From contig CAVSUR010000001.1 in NCBI GenBank assembly GCA_963731285.1, positions 434,001 to 498,000 on the forward strand: a stretch of DNA of 64,000 nt, written 5' to 3'. Under the pieces are notes generated by a model. That model was given only the letters and a program-made list of their open reading frames with translations, was not told the DNA's origin and did no database searches. Below, piece after piece: positions 35,333 through 43,743 of the stretch. Origin of the DNA: CAVSUR01 sp963731285 (GTDB taxonomy: Bacteria; Actinomycetota; Actinomycetes; Streptosporangiales; Streptosporangiaceae). Position 1 is the stretch's first letter. Every line of letters begins with the position of its first letter. The translations under genes and the position numbers were made by a program.

Positions 35333-36894
35333 CCACTGACCTGCAGCCGATCCGGCGGAACCGGGACGGCAGCGACCGCGGCGGCGCGCCGTACGCGCCG
35401 CCGCGGCGCACCGGCGCCCGGCGCGATCAGCGCGCCCCCGGCCGGGGCAGCCGCGATCAGGGCAGCCACGCCAAGCGGCGCGGGAAGCTGCTGGCCGACA
35501 ACCCGGCCTGGCCGCTCATCGCCCTGCTCGGCGGCTATCCGCTGTGGTGGGCGCTCGGCATCGGCGACTACATGTTCATAATCCTGGCCATCCCGATGCT
35601 GACCCGGCTGTACTCCTGGCATTCCAGCAGGTCACGCCGGGTGCGGCTGCCGCCGGGCTTCTCGATCTGGCTGCTGTTCCTGGTCTGCATGATCGCCGGG
35701 GTGCTCACGCTGCCGCTCACCGCGCCCGGCACCGCCGCCAGCCCGGTCAGCTCCCGGTTCCTCGCCTACGGCGACCGAACCGCCCTGTACCTGAGTGTCA
35801 CGGTGCTGCTGGTGTTCGCGGGCAACCTGACCGAGGAGGAATTCGCCCGCAAGCGGCTGGCCTGGCTGCTCAGCCTGGTGGGCGTCTACGCGATCGTGGG
35901 CGGCTTCGCCGGGGTCATCGCCCCGCACTTCCAGTTCACCTCACCGCTGGCCCTGGTCATGCCGCGCAGCTTCCAGTCCAACACGCTGGTGCAGTCCTAC
36001 CTGCACCCTGGGTTCTCCCAGATCCAGGGCGTGCTCGGCGTGGCCGAGGGGCGCCCCAAGGCGCCGTTCAACTACACCGACGCCTGGGGCGAGAGCCTGA
36101 CCATCCTGGTGCCCTGGCTGCTCGTGGCCTGGACGCGAACCCGCGCGCAGCGCCGCTGGGCACTGGCCCTGACGCTCGCCGCGGTGATCCCGCTCGCCTA
36201 CTCGCTGGACCGCGGGGCCTGGATCGGCGCGGGGTTCGCCGTCGCTTATCTCGCCGTCCGCTTCGCCGCCAGGGGCAAGGTCCTGCTGCTCAGCGGGATC
36301 TGCGCCGCGCTGGTGCTGGCGGTCGCGTTGTTCCTGCTCACGCCGCTGCACGCGCTGGTCAGCCAGCGGATCACGTCCAAGGAGAACAACAGCAACTCGA
36401 TCCGGTCCACGCTGGACGTGCTCGCGGTCAAGGACGCCATAGCCTCACCCTGGATCGGATACGGCGATACCCGGCACATGCAGGGCAGCCCGCAGTCCAT
36501 CGCGGTCGGGCCGACCAGCGGCTGCATCACCTGCGGCCAGCTCGAGGTGGGCAGCACCGGCCAGCTGTGGCTGCTGCTGGTCAGCGACGGCATCCTCGGC
36601 ACCGGGCTGTTCATGGCGTTTTTCGCCTACGGGATATGGCGGTACCGGCGGGACACGACGCCCATCGGGCTGGTTGCGGTGCTCGTGCTGCTGCTGTCCT
36701 TCGTCTACATGTTCTTCTATGCCTCGGTGGTGGCGCCGCTGGGCTTTACCATGATCGCCTACGCCCTGCTCTGGCGGAATAACCGGCGCGATACGGCCGC
36801 CGTCGATCCAGCCGGCCAGCGGGGTGGCCAGCTGGCTGGCCGCCCCGCCCTCGCGCGCTACTCCGGGTCACCGGCGCCCCGGACGCCTGCGTGA
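35329..36894 (+). CDS. O-antigen ligase/polymerase (Wzy-like) membrane protein
   Basis: A 521-residue polytopic membrane protein with roughly 10-12 hydrophobic segments after a basic, disordered N-terminus of about 55 residues. The late periplasmic loop contains NSNSIRSTLDVLAVKDAIAS then PWIGYGDTRHM, the R-x3-L arrangement followed by a GxG turn that is typical of the O-antigen ligase (Wzy_C) family. It would polymerise lipid-linked repeat units on the outer face of the membrane. 4-bp overlaps with both neighbours. Confidence 0.82.
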   Translation: MTTDLQPIRRNRDGSDRGGAPYAPPRRTGARRDQRAPGRGSRDQGSHAKRRGKLLADNPAWPLIALLGGYPLWWALGIGDYMFIILAIPMLTRLYSWHSSRSRRVRLPPGFSIWLLFLVCMIAGVLTLPLTAPGTAASPVSSRFLAYGDRTALYLSVTVLLVFAGNLTEEEFARKRLAWLLSLVGVYAIVGGFAGVIAPHFQFTSPLALVMPRSFQSNTLVQSYLHPGFSQIQGVLGVAEGRPKAPFNYTDAWGESLTILVPWLLVAWTRTRAQRRWALALTLAAVIPLAYSLDRGAWIGAGFAVAYLAVRFAARGKVLLLSGICAALVLAVALFLLTPLHALVSQRITSKENNSNSIRSTLDVLAVKDAIASPWIGYGDTRHMQGSPQSIAVGPTSGCITCGQLEVGSTGQLWLLLVSDGILGTGLFMAFFAYGIWRYRRDTTPIGLVAVLVLLLSFVYMFFYASVVAPLGFTMIAYALLWRNNRRDTAAVDPAGQRGGQLAGRPALARYSGSPAPRTPA

Positions 36895-38900
36895 CCTTGC
36901 GGTGGCGCGAGGCGGCTTCGGTGCGGCGCAGACCACGGCGGCCGCACTCGGGGCCGCCCCCGGAATTCCTACAGCCCATGGTGGGAGGCGGCTCGGAGGA
37001 GCCCCCCGCACCGCGCTCGAATCATGCTGCACCAGCCGCGCCTCCCGCCCGCCCCGCCCCGCCTCGTCGGCCCGCTGCGGCGCCCCCTGCTGCACCACCG
37101 GTGCCAGCGGCCGGGGGGCACGAGGCCGGCCAGCTCCTGGGCCGGCCCGTCAACGGTCATGCCCGGCCTGCTGCCGCGATCCCCGCGGCGCCCCCGGCGG
37201 TCTACGCTGCCCCGGCGGCCTCCGCTCCCCCGGCCGTGGCGGCGGCCCCGGCACCCCCGGGGACCGGGGGCAAGCTCGCCGAGGTGTCCCGCAGCACCAT
37301 GCTGAACCTGATCGGTGCCGGCGTCTCGGTCGCGTCCACCCTCGGGATCACGGTGCTGATAACCCGGCTGTTCAGCAGGCCGGTCGCTGGCGCGTTCTTC
37401 ACCGCCACCTCGCTGTTCATGATCGTCGAGTCGGTGGCCAGCCTGGGCGCCTTTACCGGCCTGGTGTACTTCATCACCAGGCTGCGGATGCTGAACAGCG
37501 AGAGCAGGATCAGCTCCATCCTGCGGGCCGCGACGATCCCGGTCCTGGCCGTGTCGATGACGTTCACCATCGCGCTGCTGCTGTTCGCCAGCCCGGTGGC
37601 CCGCGTCCTGCTGGGCGGCCATCTCGGCCATAGCGGAGCCACCGTACCCGCGGTGACGGCCGCGCTGCGCGCGCTGGCGATAACCCTGCCGTTCGCGGCG
37701 CTGCTCGACACGCTGCTGGGCGCCAGCCGCGGATACCGGGACATGCGGCCCACCGTCATGATCAACCAGGTGGCCCGCTCGGGAATCCAGCTGGCCGGGG
37801 TAGCGGTTGCGGCCCTGGCCGGCACGGCCGCCCTGCTCGCACCGCTGTGGGCGGTCCCCTACATCCCGGCCACCGCCGCGGCGTGGATCTGGCTGCGGCG
37901 GATCCGGCGCAGGCCCGGCACCCCGCGGCGGGCGGATTCAGTGCCGTCCGGCCTGGCCGCCCTGATGGCCCTGGCCACCCCGGTCCGGTCTGACGGCACG
38001 AAACTGCGGCCCGGCGAGAGCGCCGACGAACGGCTGGCCAACGCCACGCCGCGCGGATTCTGGCGGTTCACCACGCCGCGGGCGATCGCCGTACTAGCCC
38101 AGATCACCGTCCAGCGCATCGACATCGTGCTGGTGGCGATCATCATCAGCCCGACCGCGGCGGCCGTCTACACCGCGGCGACCAGGTTCCTGGTCGCCGG
38201 CCAGCTCGGCAACGGCGCGATCAGCATGGCCGCGCAGCCCCAGTTCACTGAGCTGTTCGCGATGGGCGCGACCCGCCGGGCCAATATCGTCTACCAGGTC
38301 ACCACCGCCTGGCTGGTCCTGCTCACCTGGCCGATGTACCTGCTCGTCATCGTGTTCGGGACGCAGATCCTGGCCATCTTCGGCCACTCTTATCAGGCCG
38401 GCTACACGGTGCTGATCATCCTGGCCGTGGCCTCGCTCATCTCCGCGGTGTGCGGCCAGGTGGACATGGTCCTGATCACCACCGGGCGCACCAGCTGGAG
38501 CCTGGCGAACGGGCTCTCGGTGATGGTGGTGAACGTCGGCCTGGACCTGCTGCTCATACCCCGGTACGGCATTACCGGCGCCGCGATCGCCTGGGCGGTG
38601 GCCATCGGCGTGTTCAACGTGCTGCCGCTGACGCAGCTGGCGATGACGGTGCGGCTGCACCCGTTCGGGCGCGCCAGCTTCCTGGCTGCCGCGCTGTGCG
38701 CAGCCTGCTTCTACGTCATCCCGGAGGCATGCCGGCTGCTGCTCGGTGACGGGATGCTGAGCATCGCGGCGAGTATCGCGGCCGGCTGCGCGGCCCTCGC
38801 GGTGGGGCTATGGCGGTTCCGGGAGGGACTGCGCCTGTCGCTGATGCCCGGGATGTCATCGGTCCTGGGGCTGGCGGCCCGGCTCCGGGCGGCGCGATGA
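36891..38900 (+). CDS. Wzx-type polysaccharide flippase (MOP superfamily)
   Basis: After a Pro/Ala-rich cytoplasmic N-terminal extension of about 125 residues, the protein has about 12-14 transmembrane segments starting at STMLNLIGAGVSVASTLGIT and GITVLITRLFSRPVAGAFFT, as in Polysacc_synt proteins. Further typical parts are AAVYTAATRFLVAGQLGNGA, LAIFGHSYQAGYTVLIILAV and YGITGAAIAWAVAIGVFNVL. It would flip undecaprenyl-linked repeat units. The long N-terminal extension is unusual for a flippase and could anchor cytoplasmic partners. GTG 36891 overlaps the polymerase gene by 4 bp. Confidence 0.85.
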   Translation: MTLRWREAASVRRRPRRPHSGPPPEFLQPMVGGGSEEPPAPRSNHAAPAAPPARPAPPRRPAAAPPAAPPVPAAGGHEAGQLLGRPVNGHARPAAAIPAAPPAVYAAPAASAPPAVAAAPAPPGTGGKLAEVSRSTMLNLIGAGVSVASTLGITVLITRLFSRPVAGAFFTATSLFMIVESVASLGAFTGLVYFITRLRMLNSESRISSILRAATIPVLAVSMTFTIALLLFASPVARVLLGGHLGHSGATVPAVTAALRALAITLPFAALLDTLLGASRGYRDMRPTVMINQVARSGIQLAGVAVAALAGTAALLAPLWAVPYIPATAAAWIWLRRIRRRPGTPRRADSVPSGLAALMALATPVRSDGTKLRPGESADERLANATPRGFWRFTTPRAIAVLAQITVQRIDIVLVAIIISPTAAAVYTAATRFLVAGQLGNGAISMAAQPQFTELFAMGATRRANIVYQVTTAWLVLLTWPMYLLVIVFGTQILAIFGHSYQAGYTVLIILAVASLISAVCGQVDMVLITTGRTSWSLANGLSVMVVNVGLDLLLIPRYGITGAAIAWAVAIGVFNVLPLTQLAMTVRLHPFGRASFLAAALCAACFYVIPEACRLLLGDGMLSIAASIAAGCAALAVGLWRFREGLRLSLMPGMSSVLGLAARLRAAR

Positions 38901-39772
38901 GATACCTGGTGGTGCTGGCCTGGCCGGCTGGGCTGGCCCTGATCGGGGCGCTCGGCGCCATGCTGGCCCGGCGCGCTCCGGCCGAGCCGGCCCCGGGCGC
39001 CCGGTGGCGGCGCGGGTGGCCCGCTCCCGATGCCGGGCGCGGCCCCCGCTGGCTGCGCGGCAGCGCCGGCGAGGCCGTCCGGATCGGCGCGCTCGTGGCC
39101 GGCGGCGCGCTGCTGGTCTACCTGCTCATGGCCGCGATCGGCACCGCCGTCGTGCACGGCGGCCCGGTGATCGACAAGCCGGCCTTGCACTGGATCGTGG
39201 CTCACCGGGTAGCAGGCTGGGCGCGCGTGCTCGACCGGCTGACGAAGATCGGTGACACCTGGACGACCTGGGGCGCCGCCGCCGCGGCGGCGGTCTGCCT
39301 GGCGGTCACCGCGCGTGCCCGCCGCTGGCTGCCGCCGTTCCTGCTGGCCGGCGCGATCGTGGTCGACCACTACACCACGCTGGCCATCCGGCACACCTTC
39401 CACCGCATCGGGCCGCCGGGGAGCCCCGGCGGCACCTACCCCTCCGGCGGTGTCGATCGCGTCGAGCTGCTGTACGGGCTCATCGCCTTCCTGCTGTGGC
39501 AGGCGTTCAGCGGGCGGCGCCGCACCGCGATAGCGGCGGCCGCCGCCGTCGCCGGGCTGGCCTTTAACGAGGCGTACAGCCGGGCTTACCTGACTCTGCA
39601 CTGGCTCACCGACATCGGCAGCGGCCTGCTGTACGGTGCCCTGATGCTGACGGTGTTCATTGCCGCTACCCGGCTGGTTGCCGGGCGGGCGGGGCCGCCG
39701 GCCGCCGCGGGGCCAGAGCAGGCCGCCAGCGGCCGCGCCCGTCCCGCCCCGTCTCGGCAGGCACCCGCGTGA
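38897..39772 (+). CDS. PAP2-superfamily membrane protein with altered C2 motif
   Basis: A 291-residue membrane protein with 5-6 hydrophobic helices. PAP2 motif 3 is intact (SRAYLTLHWLTDIGSG: S-R, H and D). Motif 1 is replaced by RHTFHRIGPPG and motif 2 is PSGG rather than PSGH (in GGTYPSGGVDRVELLYG). In PAP2 phosphatases the motif-2 His acts in catalysis, so activity may be altered. By context it might act on undecaprenyl pyrophosphate/phosphate released during polymerisation; this is inference. ATG 38897 overlaps the flippase stop (ATGA); an upstream in-frame ATG inside the flippase gene is less likely. Confidence 0.8.
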   Translation: MRYLVVLAWPAGLALIGALGAMLARRAPAEPAPGARWRRGWPAPDAGRGPRWLRGSAGEAVRIGALVAGGALLVYLLMAAIGTAVVHGGPVIDKPALHWIVAHRVAGWARVLDRLTKIGDTWTTWGAAAAAAVCLAVTARARRWLPPFLLAGAIVVDHYTTLAIRHTFHRIGPPGSPGGTYPSGGVDRVELLYGLIAFLLWQAFSGRRRTAIAAAAAVAGLAFNEAYSRAYLTLHWLTDIGSGLLYGALMLTVFIAATRLVAGRAGPPAAAGPEQAASGRARPAPSRQAPA

Positions 39773-41088
39773 CCGGGCCAGCCGTGCGCGGCTCCGGCCC
39801 GGCCTCCCGGCGGCCGCCCGCCTCGCAGCAGCCGGCCGCGGGGGCCCGGGCCGGGGACGGCAGCGCCGCCCGCCTGCAGTACCTGGCCGCGGTATGCGAG
39901 CTGCTCTGGCCGCCCCCGGCCACGATCATCCTCGGCCGCGGCCCGTCAGGCAGGCTGCGGGCCCGGGCGCAGGCGGACGGCCGCGACACCCACTTCCTGC
40001 TGCTGCTCGGCCAGCGCCGGCCACGGCTGCTCGTGCCCGCGTCCGGCGCGGCCAGCGCCGCGGCGGTGCGCGGCTACAGCGAGCCGGGCTCGGCGCCGGC
40101 CAGGATCGGCACCAGGGTCCTGTCGGTGGCGCTGCGCAGCGGGATCGGCCGTGCCGCGGCCCGCAGCCGGCTGCGGATGCATGCCCCGCCCGGCGCCGAC
40201 ACGATTGACTCTTACCTGCGCGCGGCCCTGGGCCGCGATGTCCTGCTGAGCCTGCATCTGAGTCCGGCCCGGGCGAACCGCAAGCCAGTGCTGCAGCTGC
40301 TCACTCCGGCCGGGCAGCAGGTCGGCTACGCCAAGATCGGCACCAACCCGCTGACCAGGGCGCTGGTCGAGGCCGAGCGCGATGCGCTGAGCCAGGTCGG
40401 CAGCGCCGCCCCGGCCGGCCTGACGGCGCCCGGCGTCCTGCACTACGGCCAGTGGCGCAAGATGAACGTCCTGGTGCTGAGCCCGCTCCCGCTCGGCCTG
40501 CCGCGCCGCCCGGTGCAGGCGGCGCAGCTGGCCGCGGCGATGCGCGCGGTCGCCGGGGTCGGCGGACTGCACCGCGAGCCGCTGGCCGCCGGCGGCTACC
40601 GGCGGCGGCTGGATGACCGGCTGGCCGCCTGCGATGCGACCGCCGAGCGGGACAGGCTGCGCCAGGCCCTCGGCTCGCTGACCGCCCGGGCCGGCGGCGT
40701 CAGCCTGCAGCTAGGCAGCTGGCACGGTGACTGGACGCCGTGGAACATGGCCAGCACCAGCCAGGGCCTGCTGGTGTGGGACTGGGAGCGCTTCACTGGC
40801 GGCACCCCCGTTGGCTTCGATGCGCTGCACTACGGCCTGCAGCGGGACATAGTGCCCGGCAGCCGGGAGCCGCGCGCGGCCGCCGCCGGCTGCATCGCCG
40901 GCGCCCCGCAGACGCTGGCCGCGTTCGGCATCGATGCCCCGGCCGCGCGGATCACGGCCGTGCTCTACCTGGCCGACCTGGCCACCCGCTACCTGGCGGA
41001 CCGGCAGGCCCAGGCGGGCGCCATGTTCGGGGCGGCGGGTTCCTGGCTGATCCCGGCCATCACCGACGAGATAGACCGGCTCAGCTGA
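39769..41088 (+). CDS. APH-fold kinase-like protein of the polysaccharide operon
   Basis: The C-terminal half shows the aminoglycoside-phosphotransferase/choline-kinase catalytic layout: catalytic loop SWHGDWTPWNMA (H-G-D-x4-N) and metal site LLVWDWERFTGG (D-W-E). An N-lobe-like region around GYAKIGTNPLTRALVEAERD would carry the ATP-binding Lys and Glu. The N-terminal roughly 130 residues are Ala/Arg-rich and unassigned. 439 residues, no membrane segment, so cytosolic. It overlaps the PAP2 gene by 4 bp and shares a TGATG with the next gene. Substrate is unknown; a sugar, lipid carrier or other precursor of the polymer is plausible. Antibiotic resistance is not suggested by context. Confidence 0.72.
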   Translation: MTGPAVRGSGPASRRPPASQQPAAGARAGDGSAARLQYLAAVCELLWPPPATIILGRGPSGRLRARAQADGRDTHFLLLLGQRRPRLLVPASGAASAAAVRGYSEPGSAPARIGTRVLSVALRSGIGRAAARSRLRMHAPPGADTIDSYLRAALGRDVLLSLHLSPARANRKPVLQLLTPAGQQVGYAKIGTNPLTRALVEAERDALSQVGSAAPAGLTAPGVLHYGQWRKMNVLVLSPLPLGLPRRPVQAAQLAAAMRAVAGVGGLHREPLAAGGYRRRLDDRLAACDATAERDRLRQALGSLTARAGGVSLQLGSWHGDWTPWNMASTSQGLLVWDWERFTGGTPVGFDALHYGLQRDIVPGSREPRAAAAGCIAGAPQTLAAFGIDAPAARITAVLYLADLATRYLADRQAQAGAMFGAAGSWLIPAITDEIDRLS

Positions 41089-41981
41089 TGCTGACAGTGC
41101 GAAAGGCAGCCATGCTTGACAGGAGAACGGTCGCGCCTGCGGTCAGGCAGGCCGCGCAGACGGCCTCGGTCGCGGTCGGCCGGCTGACGCATGCGGCCCG
41201 CATGCTGCCCAGTTTCCTGATCGTCGGAGCGCAGCGGTGCGGCACCACCTCGATGTACCGGGCCCTGGAGCAGCACCCAGCCGTGCTGCGGGCGCTACTG
41301 CACAAGGGGGTGCACTACTTCGACACCGACTATCCCCGCGGCCTGGACTGGTATCAGGGGCATTTCCCGCTCACGGCGCATGCCCGGCTGCGGCAGCGGT
41401 CCGTGGGCGTGCCGCCGCTGACGTTCGAGGCCAGCCCCTACTACATGTTCCATCCGATGGCGGCCGAGCGCATCGCCCGCGACCTGCCCGGCGCAAAGCT
41501 GCTCGTGCTGCTGCGCGACCCGGTCGAGCGGGCCTACTCGGCGCATGCGCACGAGCTGGCACGCGGCTACGAGACCGAGCCGTTCGAGCGGGCCCTGGAG
41601 CTAGAGGATGCCCGGCTGGCCGGCGAGACCGAGCGGCTGATGGCCGACCCGGCCTATAACAGCCACAGCCATCAGCATCACGCCTACCGCAGCCGCGGGC
41701 AGTACATCGAGCAGCTGGAACGGCTGGAGCGATGCGTCGGCCGCGGCCGGATCCACGTCGTGGACTGCGGCGACTGGTTCACCGCCCCGCAGGGCGCCTT
41801 CGACGCGGTCCTGGACTTCCTCGGCCTGCCCGCCCATCCGGGCATCGCCTTCGACAAGCACAACGCCAGGGACCGGTCGCCGATGCCCGATCGCCTGCGC
41901 GCCGACCTGCGCGAGCACTTCCGCCCCTACGACAAGCGGCTGGCCAGTTGGCTCGGCCGGGATCTGAGCTGGCAGCAATGA
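41088..41981 (+). CDS. PAPS-dependent sulfotransferase 1
   Basis: 297 residues. The 5'-phosphosulfate-binding loop is FLIVGAQRCGTTSMYRAL and the 3'-phosphate-binding region is LLVLLRDPVERAYSAHAHEL, both diagnostic of carbohydrate sulfotransferases of the heparan-sulfate N-sulfotransferase-like (Sulfotransfer_1) type. KGVHYFD and PRGLDWYQGHFP also match that group. It would transfer sulfate from PAPS to a sugar of the repeat unit. Start ATG 41088 shares a base with the upstream stop; ATG 41112 is an alternative. 4-bp overlap with the second sulfotransferase. Confidence 0.88.
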   Translation: MLTVRKAAMLDRRTVAPAVRQAAQTASVAVGRLTHAARMLPSFLIVGAQRCGTTSMYRALEQHPAVLRALLHKGVHYFDTDYPRGLDWYQGHFPLTAHARLRQRSVGVPPLTFEASPYYMFHPMAAERIARDLPGAKLLVLLRDPVERAYSAHAHELARGYETEPFERALELEDARLAGETERLMADPAYNSHSHQHHAYRSRGQYIEQLERLERCVGRGRIHVVDCGDWFTAPQGAFDAVLDFLGLPAHPGIAFDKHNARDRSPMPDRLRADLREHFRPYDKRLASWLGRDLSWQQ

Positions 41982-42925
41982 CCGTTTCCCGTACCGCCCC
42001 GGTCGGGGCCCAGGCGCCGGAGTACCCGGAGCTGACCTGGCTGCGCATCGCGCGGCTCGGCGCGCACGGCATCGTCTCCGATCTGCGCGAGCGGCACTCG
42101 GATCCCGGCCTGCGCAAGCCGCCGTCGGCCGCGGCCATGGACCCGCGGCTGCACCGGCCGATCTTCATCATCGGGGCGCCCCGGTCCGGCACGACGTTCC
42201 TCGGCAGCTGCATCGGGCGGCTGCCCGAGGTGTCGTACCACTTCGAGCCCCGGCTGACCAAGGCCGTCGCCCGGTGCGTCTACGACGGGTCCTGGACCGA
42301 CCGGCGCAGCGCCGCGGTGTTCCGGCTCTCCTACTCCGCCCTGCTGCTGGCGGCCCTGGACGGGGGCCGCCGGTTCGCGGAGAAGAACCCCGAGAACAGC
42401 TTCGTGGTGCCGTTTCTCGCCGCGGCCTTCCCGGCCGCGCAGTTCGTGCACATCATCAGGGACGGCCGGGATGCCACCGTCTCGCACGCTGAGCAGCCGT
42501 GGCTGGCGGCCTCGGCCGCGAAGTCGAAGCGGCGCGGCCGCGGCGGGCAGCTCTGGGGCCCCTACCCGCGGTGGTGGGTGGAGCCGGAGCGGCGGGAGGA
42601 GTTCCGCCAGGTACTGGATATCGTCCGGTCGGCCTGGTGCTGGCGCCGGTTCACCGAGGCGGCGCTGGACGGGCTCGCCGGGCTGGCCGCGGGCCGGACG
42701 CTCGAGCTGCGGTACGAGAGTGTGGTCGGCGACCCGCCGGCCACGGCGAGGCTGCTGGCGGACTTCCTGGCCACCACCCCCGCCGGGGAACGGGCCCTGC
42801 AGGACGGGCTGGCGACAGCCAGGGTCAGCTCGGTCGGGCGATGGCGGAAGATACTCGGGAACAGCGAGCGGGCGCAGGTGGAGGCCGAGATCGGGCCGCT
42901 GCTGGCCCGGCTCGGCTACGCCTGA
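41978..42925 (+). CDS. PAPS-dependent sulfotransferase 2
   Basis: 315 residues of the Sulfotransfer_3 type: the PAPS loop is IFIIGAPRSGTTFLGSCIG and the 3'-phosphate region is FVHIIRDGRDATVSHAEQPW. ELRYESVVGDPPATARLLAD and VSSVGRWRKIL near the C-terminus are typical of this family. It differs clearly from the first sulfotransferase, so the two probably modify different positions or sugars. ATG 41978 overlaps the upstream gene by 4 bp. Confidence 0.88.
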   Translation: MTVSRTAPVGAQAPEYPELTWLRIARLGAHGIVSDLRERHSDPGLRKPPSAAAMDPRLHRPIFIIGAPRSGTTFLGSCIGRLPEVSYHFEPRLTKAVARCVYDGSWTDRRSAAVFRLSYSALLLAALDGGRRFAEKNPENSFVVPFLAAAFPAAQFVHIIRDGRDATVSHAEQPWLAASAAKSKRRGRGGQLWGPYPRWWVEPERREEFRQVLDIVRSAWCWRRFTEAALDGLAGLAAGRTLELRYESVVGDPPATARLLADFLATTPAGERALQDGLATARVSSVGRWRKILGNSERAQVEAEIGPLLARLGYA

Positions 42926-42944
42926 GCGCGGAAAGGCGCGGGCC

Positions 42945-43724
42945 ATGACGAACCCGGCGGACGCGGGCAGCTGTGAGTTCCTGGGCATCAGGGTTGACGG
43001 GCTTACCACCGGAAGCCTGTTCGAGGCGGTAGCCGGCGCGATCGCCGCCGACCGGCAGGTGGTGATCGCTAATCACAACCTGCACAGCCTGTACCTGCAG
43101 CGGCGGTCGCCGGGTCTGCGCGAGTTCTTCCGCCAGGCCGACTACATCCATGCCGACGGGATGTGGATCGTGCACCTGGGCCGCCTGTTCGGGCAGCCGC
43201 TGGGGCCGCAGAACCGGCTGACGTCACTGGACTGGCTTGATCCGCTGCTGACGACGGCGCAGCGATCCGGCTGGCGGGTGTTCTTCCTGGGCGGCACCGC
43301 ATCGGTGGCCGCCCGGTTCGAGCGCCATGTCCGCGCCGCCTACCCGGAGCTGGCGTCGGGCCATCACCACGGGTACTTCGACATCCGTCCCCGCTCGGCC
43401 GAGAACCTGCAGGTGCTGGACGAGATCAAGGCGTTCGCGCCGCACATCCTGATGGTGTGCATGGGAATGCCGCGGCAGGAGGCCTGGATCCACGCCAACC
43501 GGGATCAGGTTGCGGTGAACGTGATGTTCCCGCTGGGCGGAATCATGGACTACCTGGTGGGCGAGACGGCCACGCCGCCCCGGTGGACCGGGCCGCTGGG
43601 CGTGGAATGGGCGTACCGGCTGCTGCACGATCCCCGGCGGCTGGCGGGCCGGTATGTCTGGGAGCCGCTCCGGCTGGCTCCCTGGGTCATCGCCGCGGCG
43701 CTGCGCGCCCGGCTCCGGCCCTGA
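42945..43724 (+). CDS. WecB/TagA/CpsF-family glycosyltransferase (GT26)
   Basis: 259 residues. Conserved parts: VIANHNLHSLYLQRRSPGLR, IHADGMWIVHLGRLFGQP, VFFLGGTASVAARFERHV, MGMPRQEAWIHAN and PLGGIMDYLVGE. Members transfer N-acetylmannosaminuronate or N-acetylmannosamine (or related sugars) to lipid-linked acceptors at an early stage of polymer assembly; the donor here cannot be told. The usual T-Sx-D-x-D-like segment is represented by RLTSLDWLDPLL. GAAAGG at 42931-42936 precedes ATG 42945. Last gene of the plus-strand operon, 19 bp from the convergent GH26-like gene. Confidence 0.9.
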   Translation: MTNPADAGSCEFLGIRVDGLTTGSLFEAVAGAIAADRQVVIANHNLHSLYLQRRSPGLREFFRQADYIHADGMWIVHLGRLFGQPLGPQNRLTSLDWLDPLLTTAQRSGWRVFFLGGTASVAARFERHVRAAYPELASGHHHGYFDIRPRSAENLQVLDEIKAFAPHILMVCMGMPRQEAWIHANRDQVAVNVMFPLGGIMDYLVGETATPPRWTGPLGVEWAYRLLHDPRRLAGRYVWEPLRLAPWVIAAALRARLRP

Positions 43725-43743
43725 CCTGGGGCCTGCCCGGTGC

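Noticed and set aside
39769..41088. Aminoglycoside resistance gene
   Set aside because: Only the general APH fold motifs are present and the gene is translationally coupled within a polysaccharide operon; no resistance or mobile context is seen.
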